Of a DNA stretch of 64,000 nucleotides, positions 42,107 through 51,864 are shown in pieces. A program made the position numbers and the translations under genes. Source of the stretch: Microbacterium trichothecenolyticum (lineage in GTDB: Bacteria; Actinomycetota; Actinomycetes; Actinomycetales; Microbacteriaceae). Every line of letters begins with the position of its first letter. The first letter of the stretch is position 1. The notes below the pieces were generated by a model. The model ran no database searches. It saw nothing but the letters and a program-made list of their open reading frames with translations, and had not been told where the DNA came from. The DNA lies in NCBI RefSeq assembly GCF_000956465.1, contig NZ_JYJA01000037.1, forward strand, positions 124,001-188,000, written 5' to 3'.

Positions 42107-43867
42107 ATGGCCACGTCCACCCCCGCGACCGGGTCGGTCGCAACCTCGACAGCTGGCATCAGCAGCGCCGACGAGAAGCGCCGGCACCGCAAGATCCTGC
42201 AGGCGCTCACCGGCCTGCTGCTCGGCATGTTCGTGTCGATGCTCGCGTCGACGGTCGTCTCGACGTCGCTCCCGGTCATCGTCCACGACCTGGGCGGCGA
42301 CCAGGCGGCGTTCACGTGGGTCGTCACCGCGACCCTGCTCACTACCGCGATCTCCACCCCCATCTGGGGCAAGCTCGCCGACCTCTTCAACCGCAAGCTG
42401 CTGATCCAGATCGCGATCGTGATCTTCGTGCTCGCCACCGCAGCCGCCGGCTTCTCGCAGGACCCCGGCACGCTCATCGCCTTCCGCGCGGTGCAGGGCA
42501 TCGGCGCCGGCGGTCTCGCGGCGCTCAGCCAGGTCATCATGGCCGACATCATCAGCCCGCGCGAGCGCGGCCGGTACATGGGCCTGTTCGGCGCCGTCAT
42601 GGCCGTCGCGACCGTCGGCGGCCCGCTCCTGGGCGGTTTCATCACCGACACGATCGACTGGCGCTGGAACTTCTTCATCGCCCTGCCGTTCGCCGTCGCC
42701 GCGCTCATCATCATGCAGCGGACGCTCCACCTGCCGGCGCGCCCGAAGAAGAAGGCGCGCATCGACTACTTCGGCATCGTGCTGCTGTCGACGGCCGTCT
42801 CGCTGCTGCTCATCTGGGTCACCAACGCGGGCAAGGACTACGACTGGTGGAGCACCGAGACCATCCTGATGGTCGGCGGCGCGCTGCTGGCAGCCGTGCT
42901 CTTCGTGATCGTCGAGCTGCGCTCCAAGGAGCCCCTGATCCCGCTGACGATGTTCCGCAACCGCACCTTCACCCTCGCGGTCATCGCGTCGATCTCCATC
43001 GGCATCGCGATGTTCGGCACGTCGGTGTTCCTCAGCCAGTACATGCAGCTGGCGCGCGGCGCGACCCCGACCGAGGCGGGTCTCATGACGATCCCGATGA
43101 TCGGCGGACTCCTCCTCGCATCCATCGTCATCGGCGGTCTCGTGACCCGCACCGGCCACTGGAAGCCGTACCTGATCGTGGGCGGCGTGCTGCTGATCGC
43201 CGGCTCCTACCTGCTGTCCACCATCCACTACGACACGAACTTCGTGCTGGTCTCGCTGTACATGTTCCTGCTCGGCGCGGGTGTCGGCATGACCATGCAG
43301 AACCTGGTGCTGATCGTGCAGAACACGTCCAAGCCGTCGGAGATCGGCGTGGCGAGCTCGGGAGTCACCTTCTTCCGCAGCCTCGGCGGCACGATCGGCG
43401 TCTCGGTGATGGGCGCGGCGCTCGCGACCTCGGCGACGAACCTGTTCACCGACCGCAAGGACGACATCGGCGCAGCGCTCATGGCACTCGGCGAGAAGGG
43501 CGCGGCCATCGGCCAGCAGCTCGCGTCGGGCACCATCCCGCAGGTCTCGTCGCTGCCCGAGTCGATCCGCGTGATCGTCGAGGACATCTACGCGCAGGCC
43601 ATCGCCCACTCGTTCCTGATCGCCGTGCCCCTGGCCGTGGTCAGCCTCATCGCGATCATCTTCCTGCCCAACAAGCCGCTCACCCGCATGACCACGAGCG
43701 AGCGGGTGCAGGCGAGCGAGGCCGACCTCGCGACCGTCTCGGTCGCCGAGGGCATGGAGACGCTGACGGCTACCGCGACGGTGGACACGGATGCCGCGAC
43801 CCGCGGCCCCGGCACCCCCGCGGCCACCGCAGACACGGCGGACGAGGCATCCGCCCCTCGACGCTAA
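42107..43867 (+). CDS. DHA2-family MFS multidrug exporter (EmrB/QacA type)
   Basis: 586 residues from ATG 42107-42109. Fourteen membrane segments; motif A GKLADLFNRKLLIQIAIV, motif C-like GPLLGGFITDTIDWRWNFFIALP. Proton-driven efflux of lipophilic compounds is the family role. The Asp/Thr/Ala-rich tail after about 545 is cytoplasmic. The stop overlaps the MarR start (TAATG), and the promoter is fully covered by MarR-type operators, so it is probably induced by its own substrates. Confidence 0.92.
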   Translation: MATSTPATGSVATSTAGISSADEKRRHRKILQALTGLLLGMFVSMLASTVVSTSLPVIVHDLGGDQAAFTWVVTATLLTTAISTPIWGKLADLFNRKLLIQIAIVIFVLATAAAGFSQDPGTLIAFRAVQGIGAGGLAALSQVIMADIISPRERGRYMGLFGAVMAVATVGGPLLGGFITDTIDWRWNFFIALPFAVAALIIMQRTLHLPARPKKKARIDYFGIVLLSTAVSLLLIWVTNAGKDYDWWSTETILMVGGALLAAVLFVIVELRSKEPLIPLTMFRNRTFTLAVIASISIGIAMFGTSVFLSQYMQLARGATPTEAGLMTIPMIGGLLLASIVIGGLVTRTGHWKPYLIVGGVLLIAGSYLLSTIHYDTNFVLVSLYMFLLGAGVGMTMQNLVLIVQNTSKPSEIGVASSGVTFFRSLGGTIGVSVMGAALATSATNLFTDRKDDIGAALMALGEKGAAIGQQLASGTIPQVSSLPESIRVIVEDIYAQAIAHSFLIAVPLAVVSLIAIIFLPNKPLTRMTTSERVQASEADLATVSVAEGMETLTATATVDTDAATRGPGTPAATADTADEASAPRR

Positions 43868-44343
43868 TGTCGAACCTGATGACCTCCGACGACACTCGAG
43901 CGGCGCGCACCGAGGCGGTGCGCGCCCTCGAGGCGGAGTTCTCTGAGCTGATCAACCGCATCCGGCGGATCCTCATCGACAACGCCAACCGCGTGAGCCC
44001 CGGCATGCTGCCGGGCGCCTACAAGGTGTTCACCACCATCGTGCGCCGCGAGGGCATCACGCTCTCTGCGCTCGCAGAGTCGCTCACGTCGGACAAGGGC
44101 CAGATCAGCCGCACGGTCCGCGAGCTCGAGCAGCTGGGCCTCGTGCAGCGCACGCCCGATCCGGACGACGGCCGGTCGAGCCTGCTCTCCCCCACGCCGT
44201 TCGGACTGGAGCGCCTGGCCGAGGCGCGCGCCCCGCAGGAGAACCTGCTCGTGGACGCGCTCGAGGAGTGGCCGGTCGACGACATCCTCAACCTCACGCG
44301 CCTGCTGCACGCGCTCACCATCGGCGAGCGCCCGGCGTCCTGA
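43867..44343 (+). CDS. MarR-family repressor
   Basis: 158 residues from ATG 43867-43869, overlapping the exporter's TAA. Winged helix: ITLSALAESLTSDKGQISRTVRELEQLGLVQRTPDPDDGRSSLLSPT (about 60-106). It should bind the GTTGAC-N4-GTCAAC sites upstream of the exporter and so regulate itself too. Convergent with the next gene with seven bases between. Confidence 0.9.
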   Translation: MSNLMTSDDTRAARTEAVRALEAEFSELINRIRRILIDNANRVSPGMLPGAYKVFTTIVRREGITLSALAESLTSDKGQISRTVRELEQLGLVQRTPDPDDGRSSLLSPTPFGLERLAEARAPQENLLVDALEEWPVDDILNLTRLLHALTIGERPAS

Positions 44344-44350
44344 CGCGGGC

Positions 44351-44647
44351 TCAGGCCTCGACGAAGTCGTACTCCTGGAACTCCGCCACCTCGGGGACCC
44401 AGCGCTCGGCGACGAACGCGACGTGGGTGGGGTGGTCGTTGTAGGCCTGGTACGCGGCGGCGTCCTGGAACACCATCGAGAACTGGTGCTCGAGGTCGCT
44501 CTTCGCGCTCACCTGCCGGTTGATGCGGAAATCCTCGACGCCCGGGATCGACGTGAGCGCGGCGCGCGCGTCGGCGAGGAACGCCGTCTCATCCGGCGAG
44601 CCGGCGGGGTGGGCGAGGCGGAAGACGACGGTGTGCTGAATCGGCAT
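44351..44647 (-). CDS. Stress-responsive A/B-barrel (Dabb) domain protein
   Basis: 98 residues from ATG 44645-44647. MPIQHTVVFRLAHPAGSP, then VEDFRINRQVSAKSDLEHQFSMVFQDAAAYQAYNDHPTHVAFV, is a clear Dabb domain, a dimeric ferredoxin-like barrel. It lies at the end of the inositol/ribose-type cluster, where such small proteins sometimes occur. Catalytic role unknown. Confidence 0.87.
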   Translation of the reverse strand: MPIQHTVVFRLAHPAGSPDETAFLADARAALTSIPGVEDFRINRQVSAKSDLEHQFSMVFQDAAAYQAYNDHPTHVAFVAERWVPEVAEFQEYDFVEA

Positions 44648-44713
44648 GCTCCGAGTCTTCCGCATCACCGGCAGCCCGGGGCAACGGCAGACTCCGTGGC
44701 CGGCCGTGATCGC

Positions 44714-45571
44714 TCAGCGCGACCCCTGCAGTGCCGTGAGATAGCGCAGCGAACGCTCGGCCAGATCGTCCTGGCTCGACGCGAGCGGCCGCCACACCGA
44801 CGCGGCGACCGCGATCGTGGCGTTCTCGCCCGTGAAGCTCTCCAGCCCCAGGATGCCGTAGTACCCGGCGTCGTCGAGGGCCGCCAGAGTCTCGGGCCAG
44901 TCGGTGTGATCGTCGCCGACCGGCCCCCGATCACTGCCGCAGACCTGCACGTGCGCGATGTTCCCGGCGGCGGCGCGGATCGCAGCGTCCGGTCGCTTCT
45001 CCTCGATGTTGAGGTGGTAGGTGTCGAGCGCGAGGCCGAGCCCCGGCCCGAACAGCGGCCCAAGCGCCTCGAGGCCCTGCTCGACGGTGTTGATGACGCT
45101 CGTCTCATACCGGTTGAGGGGTTCGACGGCGAGCGCGAGTCCGGCCGCTGCGGCCTCGTCGACGAGGGGTCCGAGGTTGCGGCGCAGCTGCGCCACGACC
45201 TCGGCGCGCTCGCCCGCCGTCATGCGCCAGGTGACCCCTGTGGGCGCATAGAAGGGCCCCGCGACGACGGATGCCCCGACCCCGCGGGCTGCGGCGAGGC
45301 ACGTGCGCAGATACGCCTGGGTCGCCGGCACGTTGCCCGCCCGATCGACGAGCGAACGGCCCGGACCCATCGCGCCGATCACCACGGGAACGAGACCCAG
45401 CGAGCCGAGCAGATCGCCCGCGCGCGCAGCATCCCAGTCCCCCGCGTTCTCGAGCGGCAGCTCGATCGCGCCGAAGCCCATGCGCGCGATCTTCGGCGCG
45501 AGCTCGGCCAGCGACTCGTCGGTCAGCGGCGAGGTCCACACCCAGGTGTTGACGCCGATCGTGCGCTGCAT
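44714..45571 (-). CDS. Sugar isomerase/epimerase (xylose-isomerase-like TIM barrel)
   Basis: 285 residues from ATG 45569-45571 with AAGGA upstream. IGVNTWVWTSPLTDESLAELAPKIARMGFGAIELPLE at the start, then LALAVEPLNRYETSVINT (metal-binding Glu), LALDTYHLNIEEK and HVQVCGSDRGPVGDDHTDW. The pattern fits D-psicose/D-tagatose 3-epimerases, with the Glu/Asp/His/Glu metal set. Downstream of the binding-protein gene across a large hairpin. Confidence 0.88.
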   Translation of the reverse strand: MQRTIGVNTWVWTSPLTDESLAELAPKIARMGFGAIELPLENAGDWDAARAGDLLGSLGLVPVVIGAMGPGRSLVDRAGNVPATQAYLRTCLAAARGVGASVVAGPFYAPTGVTWRMTAGERAEVVAQLRRNLGPLVDEAAAAGLALAVEPLNRYETSVINTVEQGLEALGPLFGPGLGLALDTYHLNIEEKRPDAAIRAAAGNIAHVQVCGSDRGPVGDDHTDWPETLAALDDAGYYGILGLESFTGENATIAVAASVWRPLASSQDDLAERSLRYLTALQGSR

Positions 45572-45600
45572 GCAGATCCTTTCGTCCGTCATGGGCTCGA

Positions 45601-45681
45601 GGCGTTTCGTCCGGCTCGTTCCTCGCTCGCTCGACGACCGGGGGCACCGGTCGTCGAGCGAGCGGAGCGAGACGAAACGCC
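45601..45681. repeat. Long hairpin with GGCGTTTCG ends inside the sugar operon
   Basis: Outer arms GGCGTTTCGT/ACGAAACGCC (45601-45610, 45672-45681) and inner perfect 18-bp arms CGCTCGCTCGACGACCGG (45624-45641) with complement at 45647-45664. It sits between the binding-protein stop and the epimerase start, where it could attenuate or stabilise the upstream mRNA. A shorter element with the same ends is at 63580-63620. Confidence 0.75.
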
Positions 45682-45692
45682 CTGGACCTCCC

Positions 45693-46904
45693 TTACGGGA
45701 TCTGGCGCTGCTGCCAGACCTCGGGGTAACCCGGCAGGTTCTCGCCGCCGAACTTGGCGTAGTGCCCGTCGGGCATGCCGTCGTTGGCCTCGAGGTACTG
45801 GTCGACCTCCTCGGCCGTGATCGGGCTCTGCGGCAGCACCCACTCCTTCGGGATCTCTTCGCCGGCGAAGATCTTCTGCGCCGCCAGCAGCGGGGTGCGC
45901 CACTGGAAGTTGGAGTAGACCGGAGCGAGACCGGTCAGGCCCGTCTCCTTCCACTTGCGCAGGAAGCTCATCTCGTCCTCGCCCGTCATGACGGGGTAGT
46001 CGACGCCGGCGTCCTCGAAGGCCTCGATGGCGGCGACGGCGCCGTCACCGGCATCCATCCAGATCCCCGCCACGTCGCCCTTCGCGAGCTCGTCCGAGAT
46101 GATGCTCTTGATCTCGGCCGGGTCGGCGCCGGTGAAGTAGTCGACGGCCTCGATGCCCGCGTCGGCGAACATCTTCTCGGCCGCTGCCCACCGCTGCTCG
46201 AGCACGTCGACGCCCGGGAGGATGCGCAGGCCCACGACCTTGTCGCCCTCTTCGAGGTTGTCGATGAGGAACTGCGCGGTATCGATGCCCCACGCGAAAC
46301 CGCCGATGGGATGGATGAACGTCACCGGGCAGTCGGTCTCGACGCCGCGGTCGAACACGATCACCGGCTTGCCGGTGTCGCACGCGCGCTCGACGGCCGG
46401 CGTCATCGCCGCGGTGCTGTTCGGGGAGATGATGAAGACGTCGCAGTTGCCGTCCGAGATGAAGTAGTCGATGTCGGCGATCTGCGTGTCATCGGAGTCC
46501 TGCGCGTCACGCGTCTCCATCTCGCTGATCGCGCCCTGCTCCTGGAGCACCTTCAGCTGCTCGTTCATCGTGATCCACCCGGTCTGGCGCCAGGGGTTCG
46601 AGATCGACGCGTTCGCGAAGCACGCCTTCTTGGCGCCGCTGCTCGCGTACTGCGACGTGTCGACCATCTCCGCGTCGATGTACTGCAGGTACGGCTCGTC
46701 TTCGGGCCCCTCCGGCACGACCTCGCGCTGGGCCATCTGGGTGTCGAACAGCGCCTGGTCGAACCACTCGTTGGCGCCGCCCTCTTCGGTGGGCTCGGCC
46801 GACGAGTCCGGCGGGGCCACATTCGGATCGGTCGTACACCCTGCCAGGGCGAAGAGACCCACGAGCGCCACCGCGGTGGTGGCGATCTTCACTGATCGTC
46901 GCAT
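45693..46904 (-). CDS. Ribose/inositol-type ABC substrate-binding lipoprotein
   Basis: 403 residues from ATG 46902-46904 behind AGGAG. Lipobox LAGCT, then a Pro/Glu linker and a type-I periplasmic sugar-binding fold (CDVFIISPNSTAAMTPAVERACDTGKPVIVFDRGVE; later DVAGIWMDAGDGAVAAIEAFEDAG). The N-terminal region is longer than in RbsB. Solute for the two permeases and the double ATPase upstream. Confidence 0.88.
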   Translation of the reverse strand: MRRSVKIATTAVALVGLFALAGCTTDPNVAPPDSSAEPTEEGGANEWFDQALFDTQMAQREVVPEGPEDEPYLQYIDAEMVDTSQYASSGAKKACFANASISNPWRQTGWITMNEQLKVLQEQGAISEMETRDAQDSDDTQIADIDYFISDGNCDVFIISPNSTAAMTPAVERACDTGKPVIVFDRGVETDCPVTFIHPIGGFAWGIDTAQFLIDNLEEGDKVVGLRILPGVDVLEQRWAAAEKMFADAGIEAVDYFTGADPAEIKSIISDELAKGDVAGIWMDAGDGAVAAIEAFEDAGVDYPVMTGEDEMSFLRKWKETGLTGLAPVYSNFQWRTPLLAAQKIFAGEEIPKEWVLPQSPITAEEVDQYLEANDGMPDGHYAKFGGENLPGYPEVWQQRQIP

Positions 46905-46906
46905 TG

Positions 46907-47983
46907 CTAGCTCCTGTTGTTGTGTGCTGCGCCCTCGCCTGCGAGGGCCGGTGTTGCGGACGACTCCTCGGCGCCGTCGGGCGCGTCGGGTTCCTTCCCT
47001 GGTGAGGGAGGGGTCGGTGGGCCGCTGCGCCGCCGGGACCGGAACACCAATCCCGAGTAGGCGACGGCGGCGATGATGATGACGCCCTGGACCGCGTCGC
47101 GCAGCGACGACGGCACTCCGGCGATGTTGAGCAGGAGGAAGAGCGCTTCGAGCACGAAGGCGCCGGCCACGGCGGCGACGATCCAGCCGCGGCCGCCGCC
47201 GAGCACGACCCCGCCGAGCACGACGGCGGTGATCGCGACGAACTCGTACCCGCGCCCGACCGACGGGTGCACGCCGGCGTAGCCGACGAGCAGCACGGCC
47301 GAGACGGTCGCCGACAGCGACGAGATCATGAAGGCGCGCGTCGTGACCCACCAGTCGCGGGCGCCCGAGTAGCGCGTCGCGCGCGCGTTGTCGCCGATCG
47401 CGATCAGCAGCTTGCCCAGCGGGCGCTTGGTGATCCAGATGCCGAGCGCGAGCCACACCGCGAGGATCAGCACCGACCACGGCAGGAAGTCGATCACCGC
47501 AAGTTCGCGGATGCCGCCGCGGCCGATCTGGCGGAAGCTGTCGGCGGGGTTCCCCGTCGCCGCTCCGCCCGTCCACCACAGCACCAGGCCGAGGAGCGCG
47601 AGCATCATGCCGAGCGTCACGATGAACGACGGCACCTTGAGGAGGGTCGTGAGCAGCCCGTTCACGAGCCCCACGAACAGGCCGAGCACGATCATGAGGG
47701 CGAGGACCGGCACGGTGCGTGCGTCGTCCTGGCCGACGAGGTTGCCCGCGACGATCACCTGCGCCGTGATGAGCGAGCCCTGGGAGAGGTCGAACTCTCC
47801 CGCGATGATGACGAAGTACTGGCCGATCGCGACGATCGCGACGGGCGCGACCCGCTGGATGTACCGCATGATCTGGCCGGGCTCGGCGAAGTTCGGGTTC
47901 AGCAGCATGATGGCGACGAGCAGGATCACCAGCAGCAGGAACACCGCGCCGCGCGGGCTCACGAGCGCTTTCAGGAACCTCAT
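46907..47983 (-). CDS. Ribose-type ABC transporter permease 1
   Basis: 358 residues, ATG 47981-47983 behind GGGAGG. RbsC-like with AIGQYFVIIAGEFDLSQGSLI, VNGLLTTLLKVPSFIVTLGMM and VLGGVVLGGGRGWIVAAVAGAFVLEALF. The C-terminal tail after about 320 is hydrophilic and Pro/Ser-rich. Overlaps the stop of permease 2 by four bases. Confidence 0.9.
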   Translation of the reverse strand: MRFLKALVSPRGAVFLLLVILLVAIMLLNPNFAEPGQIMRYIQRVAPVAIVAIGQYFVIIAGEFDLSQGSLITAQVIVAGNLVGQDDARTVPVLALMIVLGLFVGLVNGLLTTLLKVPSFIVTLGMMLALLGLVLWWTGGAATGNPADSFRQIGRGGIRELAVIDFLPWSVLILAVWLALGIWITKRPLGKLLIAIGDNARATRYSGARDWWVTTRAFMISSLSATVSAVLLVGYAGVHPSVGRGYEFVAITAVVLGGVVLGGGRGWIVAAVAGAFVLEALFLLLNIAGVPSSLRDAVQGVIIIAAVAYSGLVFRSRRRSGPPTPPSPGKEPDAPDGAEESSATPALAGEGAAHNNRS

Positions 47984-49080
47984 CGCGCACCTCCCTGGGT
48001 CGCAGCGCCGCCATCGGCGGCGTCGGCGTCCGCCTCTAGGGCGTGGGATGCCGCGACCATCGCCGGTGCGGCAGCCTCAGCCTGGGCGTCGCCCCCGGTC
48101 CTCGTGCCGCCCGGGCCGAACCGCGTGCGCCGGCGGACGATCGCCCGGCGGCTGTACACGGCGACCGCGGCGACGATGACGACGCCGCGCACGACGTCCT
48201 TGAGGAAGGGGTTCACCTGCATGACGCTCATGACGTTGTCGACGACCGCGAAGATCGCGACGCCGCCGATCGTGCCCCAGACCGACCCCCGGCCACCGAG
48301 GAGCAGTGTCCCGCCGAGCACGACGGCCGCGATCGACAGCAGCGCGTACCCGCCCTGCTGGCCCACGGTCGGGCTGCCGACGCCGAGCCTGCTCGCGAGC
48401 AGCAGCCCGGCGAGCCCGGCGAAGACCGAGCAGATCACGTGTGCGGCGATGAGCGGGGGACGCGTGCGCACACCCGACAGGAGGGCCACCTCGGGGTCGC
48501 CGCCGACCGCGAACAGGTGCGCGCCGGTGCGGGTGCGGTCGAGCAGGAACCAGACGGCCGCGGCGAGCGCGATCATGATGATCGTCGACACCGGCACCGG
48601 CCCGACGCCCGTCGCGCCGATGAGCTGGAACGCCCACGGCACCGATCCGGCGCTCCCCTGGAAGTTCGTGTTCAGGACGCCCTGCAGGATGAGCCCGACG
48701 CCGAGCGTGGCGATGAACCCGTTGACCTTCAGCACGGTGACGATCAGGCCGTTCGCGAGCCCGATGAGGGCGCACACCAGCAGCGTGAACGTCACCGCCC
48801 AGGGGATGTTCGCCGCGTTCCCGTTCATCGTGGTGGCCGCGATGAGACTCGCGAGACTGATGACGTAGGTGACCGAGAGGTCGAGTGACGCGCCGAGGAT
48901 GACGAGCGTCTGCCCGATCGCGACGAGGCCCAGCACGCTCATGCCGGTGAGGATGTCGCGGATGTTGCCGGGGCTGAAGAAGCTGCGACCGACTGTCGCC
49001 ACGAGGATCGCGCCGATCGCGATGACGAGGATCAGGATCCCGAGCACGATCACGGTGGAGTCGACGCGCACGCGCTTCAC
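47980..49080 (-). CDS. Ribose-type ABC transporter permease 2
   Basis: 366 residues from GTG 49078-49080, overlapping the ATPase stop (GTGA). Same RbsC-like features: AIGQTLVILGASLDLSVTYV, ANGLIVTVLKVNGFIATLGVG, VLGGTLLLGGRGSVWGTIGG. The Ala/Gly-rich tail after about 325 is low complexity. Two different permeases imply a heterodimeric channel. Confidence 0.9.
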   Translation of the reverse strand: MKRVRVDSTVIVLGILILVIAIGAILVATVGRSFFSPGNIRDILTGMSVLGLVAIGQTLVILGASLDLSVTYVISLASLIAATTMNGNAANIPWAVTFTLLVCALIGLANGLIVTVLKVNGFIATLGVGLILQGVLNTNFQGSAGSVPWAFQLIGATGVGPVPVSTIIMIALAAAVWFLLDRTRTGAHLFAVGGDPEVALLSGVRTRPPLIAAHVICSVFAGLAGLLLASRLGVGSPTVGQQGGYALLSIAAVVLGGTLLLGGRGSVWGTIGGVAIFAVVDNVMSVMQVNPFLKDVVRGVVIVAAVAVYSRRAIVRRRTRFGPGGTRTGGDAQAEAAAPAMVAASHALEADADAADGGAATQGGAR

Positions 49081-50648
49081 GGACGGCTCCCCTCGTCGTC
49101 GGAGCCCGGATCGTCGGGCGTGTCCGCGTCCGCGGAGCCGGTGGCGGCCGCGAGCACCTCGTGCTCGGCGGAACCCGCCGCTAGCTCGGCGGCGAGTTCG
49201 CCGTCTCGCATCACCAGGATGCGGTCGCTCATGCCGATGATCTCGGGCAGCTCGCTGGACACCATGAGCACGGCTTTCCCCTCGGCGGCCAGCTGGCGCA
49301 TGAGCTGGTAGACCGCGACCTTCGCGCCGACGTCGATGCCGCGTGTCGGCTCGTCGAACAGCACGATCTGCGGGTCGGTGACGAGCCACTTCGCGAGCAC
49401 GACCTTCTGCTGGTTGCCACCGGAGAGGAACCGCGCCTCCTGGTCGACGCCGCGCGACGACACCTCCAGCGAGCTCAGGATGCCGGGCACCCGCTTGCGC
49501 GAGGCGCCGGTGCGTCCGGCGAAGACGCTGCGCACCACGAGCAGCGAGTTGTCGAGCACGGACTGGCCGAGCGCGAGGCCCTGCGCCTTGCGATCCTCGG
49601 TCACGAGCGCGAGTCCCGCCCGGACCGCGGCTCGCGGACTGGTGAACCGCGCCGTGCGACCGTCGAGCGTCATGCCGCCGCGGGTGAAGCCGTGCACGCC
49701 GAAGATGCCCTCGACGAGCTCGGTGCGCCCCGACCCCTGCAGCCCGGCCAGTCCCACGATCTCGCCGGCGCGCAGCGTGAGAGAGACGCCGTCCACGTAC
49801 TCGTTGCCGCACTCGCTGAGCTCCAGGCGCGGGCCGCCGAGCGTCGTGCCCTCGACCGGGCCGGGGAAGTAGGACTGCAGCGGGCGACCCACCATCCGAC
49901 GGACCAGCTCCGCATCAGTGAGGTCGGTCGCGGCATCCGTCGACACCAGCGCGCCGTCCTTCAGGATCGTGATGCGATCGCACAGGTCGAAGATCTCCTT
50001 CAGCCGGTGCGAGACGTAGATGACGGCGACGCCGCGTGCGGTGAGCCTCCGGATGATGGCGTAGAGGAGCTCGACCTCGTGGTCGCTCAGTGCCGCCGTC
50101 GGCTCGTCCATCGAGATCACGCGCGCGTCGAACGAGAGGGCTTTGACGATCTCGACGATCTGCTGCTCCGCGACGGTCAGCGACGAGATGCGGGCACCCG
50201 GGTCGATGAACGAGACTCCGAGACCGTCGAGCAGCTCGCGCGTGCGGCGCTGCATCCCCTTCTTGTCGATGAAGCCGCCGCGCCGCGGCTCGCGACCGAG
50301 GAACACGTTCTGTGCGACGGTGCGCTCGGGCAGCAGGTTGAACTCCTGGAAGACCGTCACGAGACCGGCGTCCATCGCTTGATGCGGGTGGCCCCACATC
50401 ACCGGCTGCCCTTCGAACTCCACCGACCCGGCGTCGGCATGATGGACGCCGGCGAGCACCTTCATGAGCGTGGACTTGCCCGCGCCGTTCTCGCCGACGA
50501 GCCCGTGGACCTCGCCGCGGCGGACGTCGAGGGCCACGTCCGAGAGCACGCGCACGCCGAAGAACGACTTCGAGACCCCACGGGCGCGGAGCACCACGTC
50601 GGAGCCGCCCGGCGGCACCGGCGTGTCGGCGAGCATCGTGCCGGTCAT
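49077..50648 (-). CDS. Ribose-type ABC transporter double ATPase
   Basis: 523 residues from ATG 50646-50648, overlapping the Gfo/Idh/MocA stop (ATGA); ATG 50634-50636 is an alternative. First half has GENGAGKST, SSLTVAEQQIVEIVKAL and VISMDEPTAAL. Second half has the usual degenerate P-loop GLQGSGRTE but a good signature LSGGNQQK and IVLFDEPTRGIDVGAK. This is the RbsA/MglA arrangement. Confidence 0.93.
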   Translation of the reverse strand: MTGTMLADTPVPPGGSDVVLRARGVSKSFFGVRVLSDVALDVRRGEVHGLVGENGAGKSTLMKVLAGVHHADAGSVEFEGQPVMWGHPHQAMDAGLVTVFQEFNLLPERTVAQNVFLGREPRRGGFIDKKGMQRRTRELLDGLGVSFIDPGARISSLTVAEQQIVEIVKALSFDARVISMDEPTAALSDHEVELLYAIIRRLTARGVAVIYVSHRLKEIFDLCDRITILKDGALVSTDAATDLTDAELVRRMVGRPLQSYFPGPVEGTTLGGPRLELSECGNEYVDGVSLTLRAGEIVGLAGLQGSGRTELVEGIFGVHGFTRGGMTLDGRTARFTSPRAAVRAGLALVTEDRKAQGLALGQSVLDNSLLVVRSVFAGRTGASRKRVPGILSSLEVSSRGVDQEARFLSGGNQQKVVLAKWLVTDPQIVLFDEPTRGIDVGAKVAVYQLMRQLAAEGKAVLMVSSELPEIIGMSDRILVMRDGELAAELAAGSAEHEVLAAATGSADADTPDDPGSDDEGSRP

Positions 50649-51751
50649 GCCGGCACCTCGATCCAGGTTCGGGTCTGAGCGGATTCCAGCACGGCCGCGG
50701 TCAGGACGGCCGCGCGCAGGCCGTCGGCGAACGTCGGCAGCCCGTCCGGCTGCGCCCCGCCGATGGCCGCGTAGACGTCGGCGACGAATCCGTCGAAGGC
50801 GTCCTGGTACCCCATGGGATGCCCCGCGGGCACGGTCTGCAGCCGCGCCGAGTCGGGGTGGTCGGCGGCCGGGTCCCGCAGCACGAGCCGGGAGCCCTTG
50901 CGTGCCCCGACCCACAGCTCCTCGGGGCGCTCCTGGTCGAAGCGCAGGCTCCGGCGCGTGCCGTGCAGCTCGAGGACGAGCGCGTTCTTGCGGCCGGGGG
51001 CCATCTGCGACACGAGCAGCGTGCCGAGCGCGCCGGACTCCGTCTCGACCAGCAGCGCGGCGACGTCCTCGTTCGCGACCGACCGGCCCGCCCGCTCGTC
51101 GAACACCCGGCGGGTGCGGGCGGCCACGCGTGCGATGCGCTCCCCGGTCACGAACTCGACCAGGTCGCACAGGTGGGAGCCGATGTCGGCGAAGGCGCGC
51201 GACGGGCCTCCGGCCGCAGCATCCGCTCGCCAGTCGTCGTCCTCCTGCCGCAGCATCCAGTCCTGCAGGTACGAGCCGTCGAGCGAGAGCAGCGTCCCGA
51301 TCCGGCCGGATGCGACGCGCGCGCGGGCCTCGCGGACCATCGGGTGGTAGCGATAGACGAAGGGAACCGCGGCGACGACCCCGGTCGCGGACGCCTGACG
51401 AGCCAGTGCCCGCGCGTCTGAGACGGACGTCGCGAGCGGCTTCTCGCACACGACGTGCTTGCCGGCGGCAAGCGCCGCCTCGGCCAGCGCCGCATGGGTC
51501 GCGTTGGGGGTGCAGATGTGCACCACATCGACATCGGATGCTGCGATCACACCGCCTGCGTCGTCGGCGACGCGGGAGACGCCGAGCTCTCGAGCCACCT
51601 TCTCGGCGCGGTCCCGGCTCGCGGAGGCGACTGACGCCAGCCGCGCCCCCGCCCGCCGCGCGGCAGCCGCATGGACCCGCCCCATGAACCCGCCGCCGAC
51701 GAGTCCGGTGCGAACCGTGCCGACGACAGTGTCGATGACTTCCGTAGTCAT
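50645..51751 (-). CDS. Gfo/Idh/MocA-family dehydrogenase
   Basis: 368 residues from ATG 51749-51751. VRTGLVGGGFMGRVHAAAARR is the Rossmann start, HVVCEKPLATS the EKP motif, and ADIGSHLCDLVEFVTGERI the substrate-domain His region. First gene of the seven-gene sugar cluster. Together with the epimerase-like protein it suggests inositol or a related polyol or rare sugar, which is inference. Confidence 0.9.
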   Translation of the reverse strand: MTTEVIDTVVGTVRTGLVGGGFMGRVHAAAARRAGARLASVASASRDRAEKVARELGVSRVADDAGGVIAASDVDVVHICTPNATHAALAEAALAAGKHVVCEKPLATSVSDARALARQASATGVVAAVPFVYRYHPMVREARARVASGRIGTLLSLDGSYLQDWMLRQEDDDWRADAAAGGPSRAFADIGSHLCDLVEFVTGERIARVAARTRRVFDERAGRSVANEDVAALLVETESGALGTLLVSQMAPGRKNALVLELHGTRRSLRFDQERPEELWVGARKGSRLVLRDPAADHPDSARLQTVPAGHPMGYQDAFDGFVADVYAAIGGAQPDGLPTFADGLRAAVLTAAVLESAQTRTWIEVPA

Positions 51752-51777
51752 GCGGCGATCATGGCACGCAGCATCCG

Positions 51778-51827
51778 ACTTTTGCTAGGACTTCGTCAAA
51801 AGTAACCTTGCCGTGACCTTAAGTCCT
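51778..51827. promoter_or_regulatory. Inverted repeats between the sugar operon and the ROK gene
   Basis: ACTTTTG (51778-51784) faces CAAAAGT (51797-51803), and AGGACTT (51787-51793) faces AAGTCCT (51821-51827). AT-rich inverted sites like these are typical of ROK/NagC-type operators. They sit in the 113-bp divergent promoter region. Confidence 0.6.
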
Positions 51828-51864
51828 GCTGACTTCGGTCAGAAGCCCGTGCTTTACTGTCGCC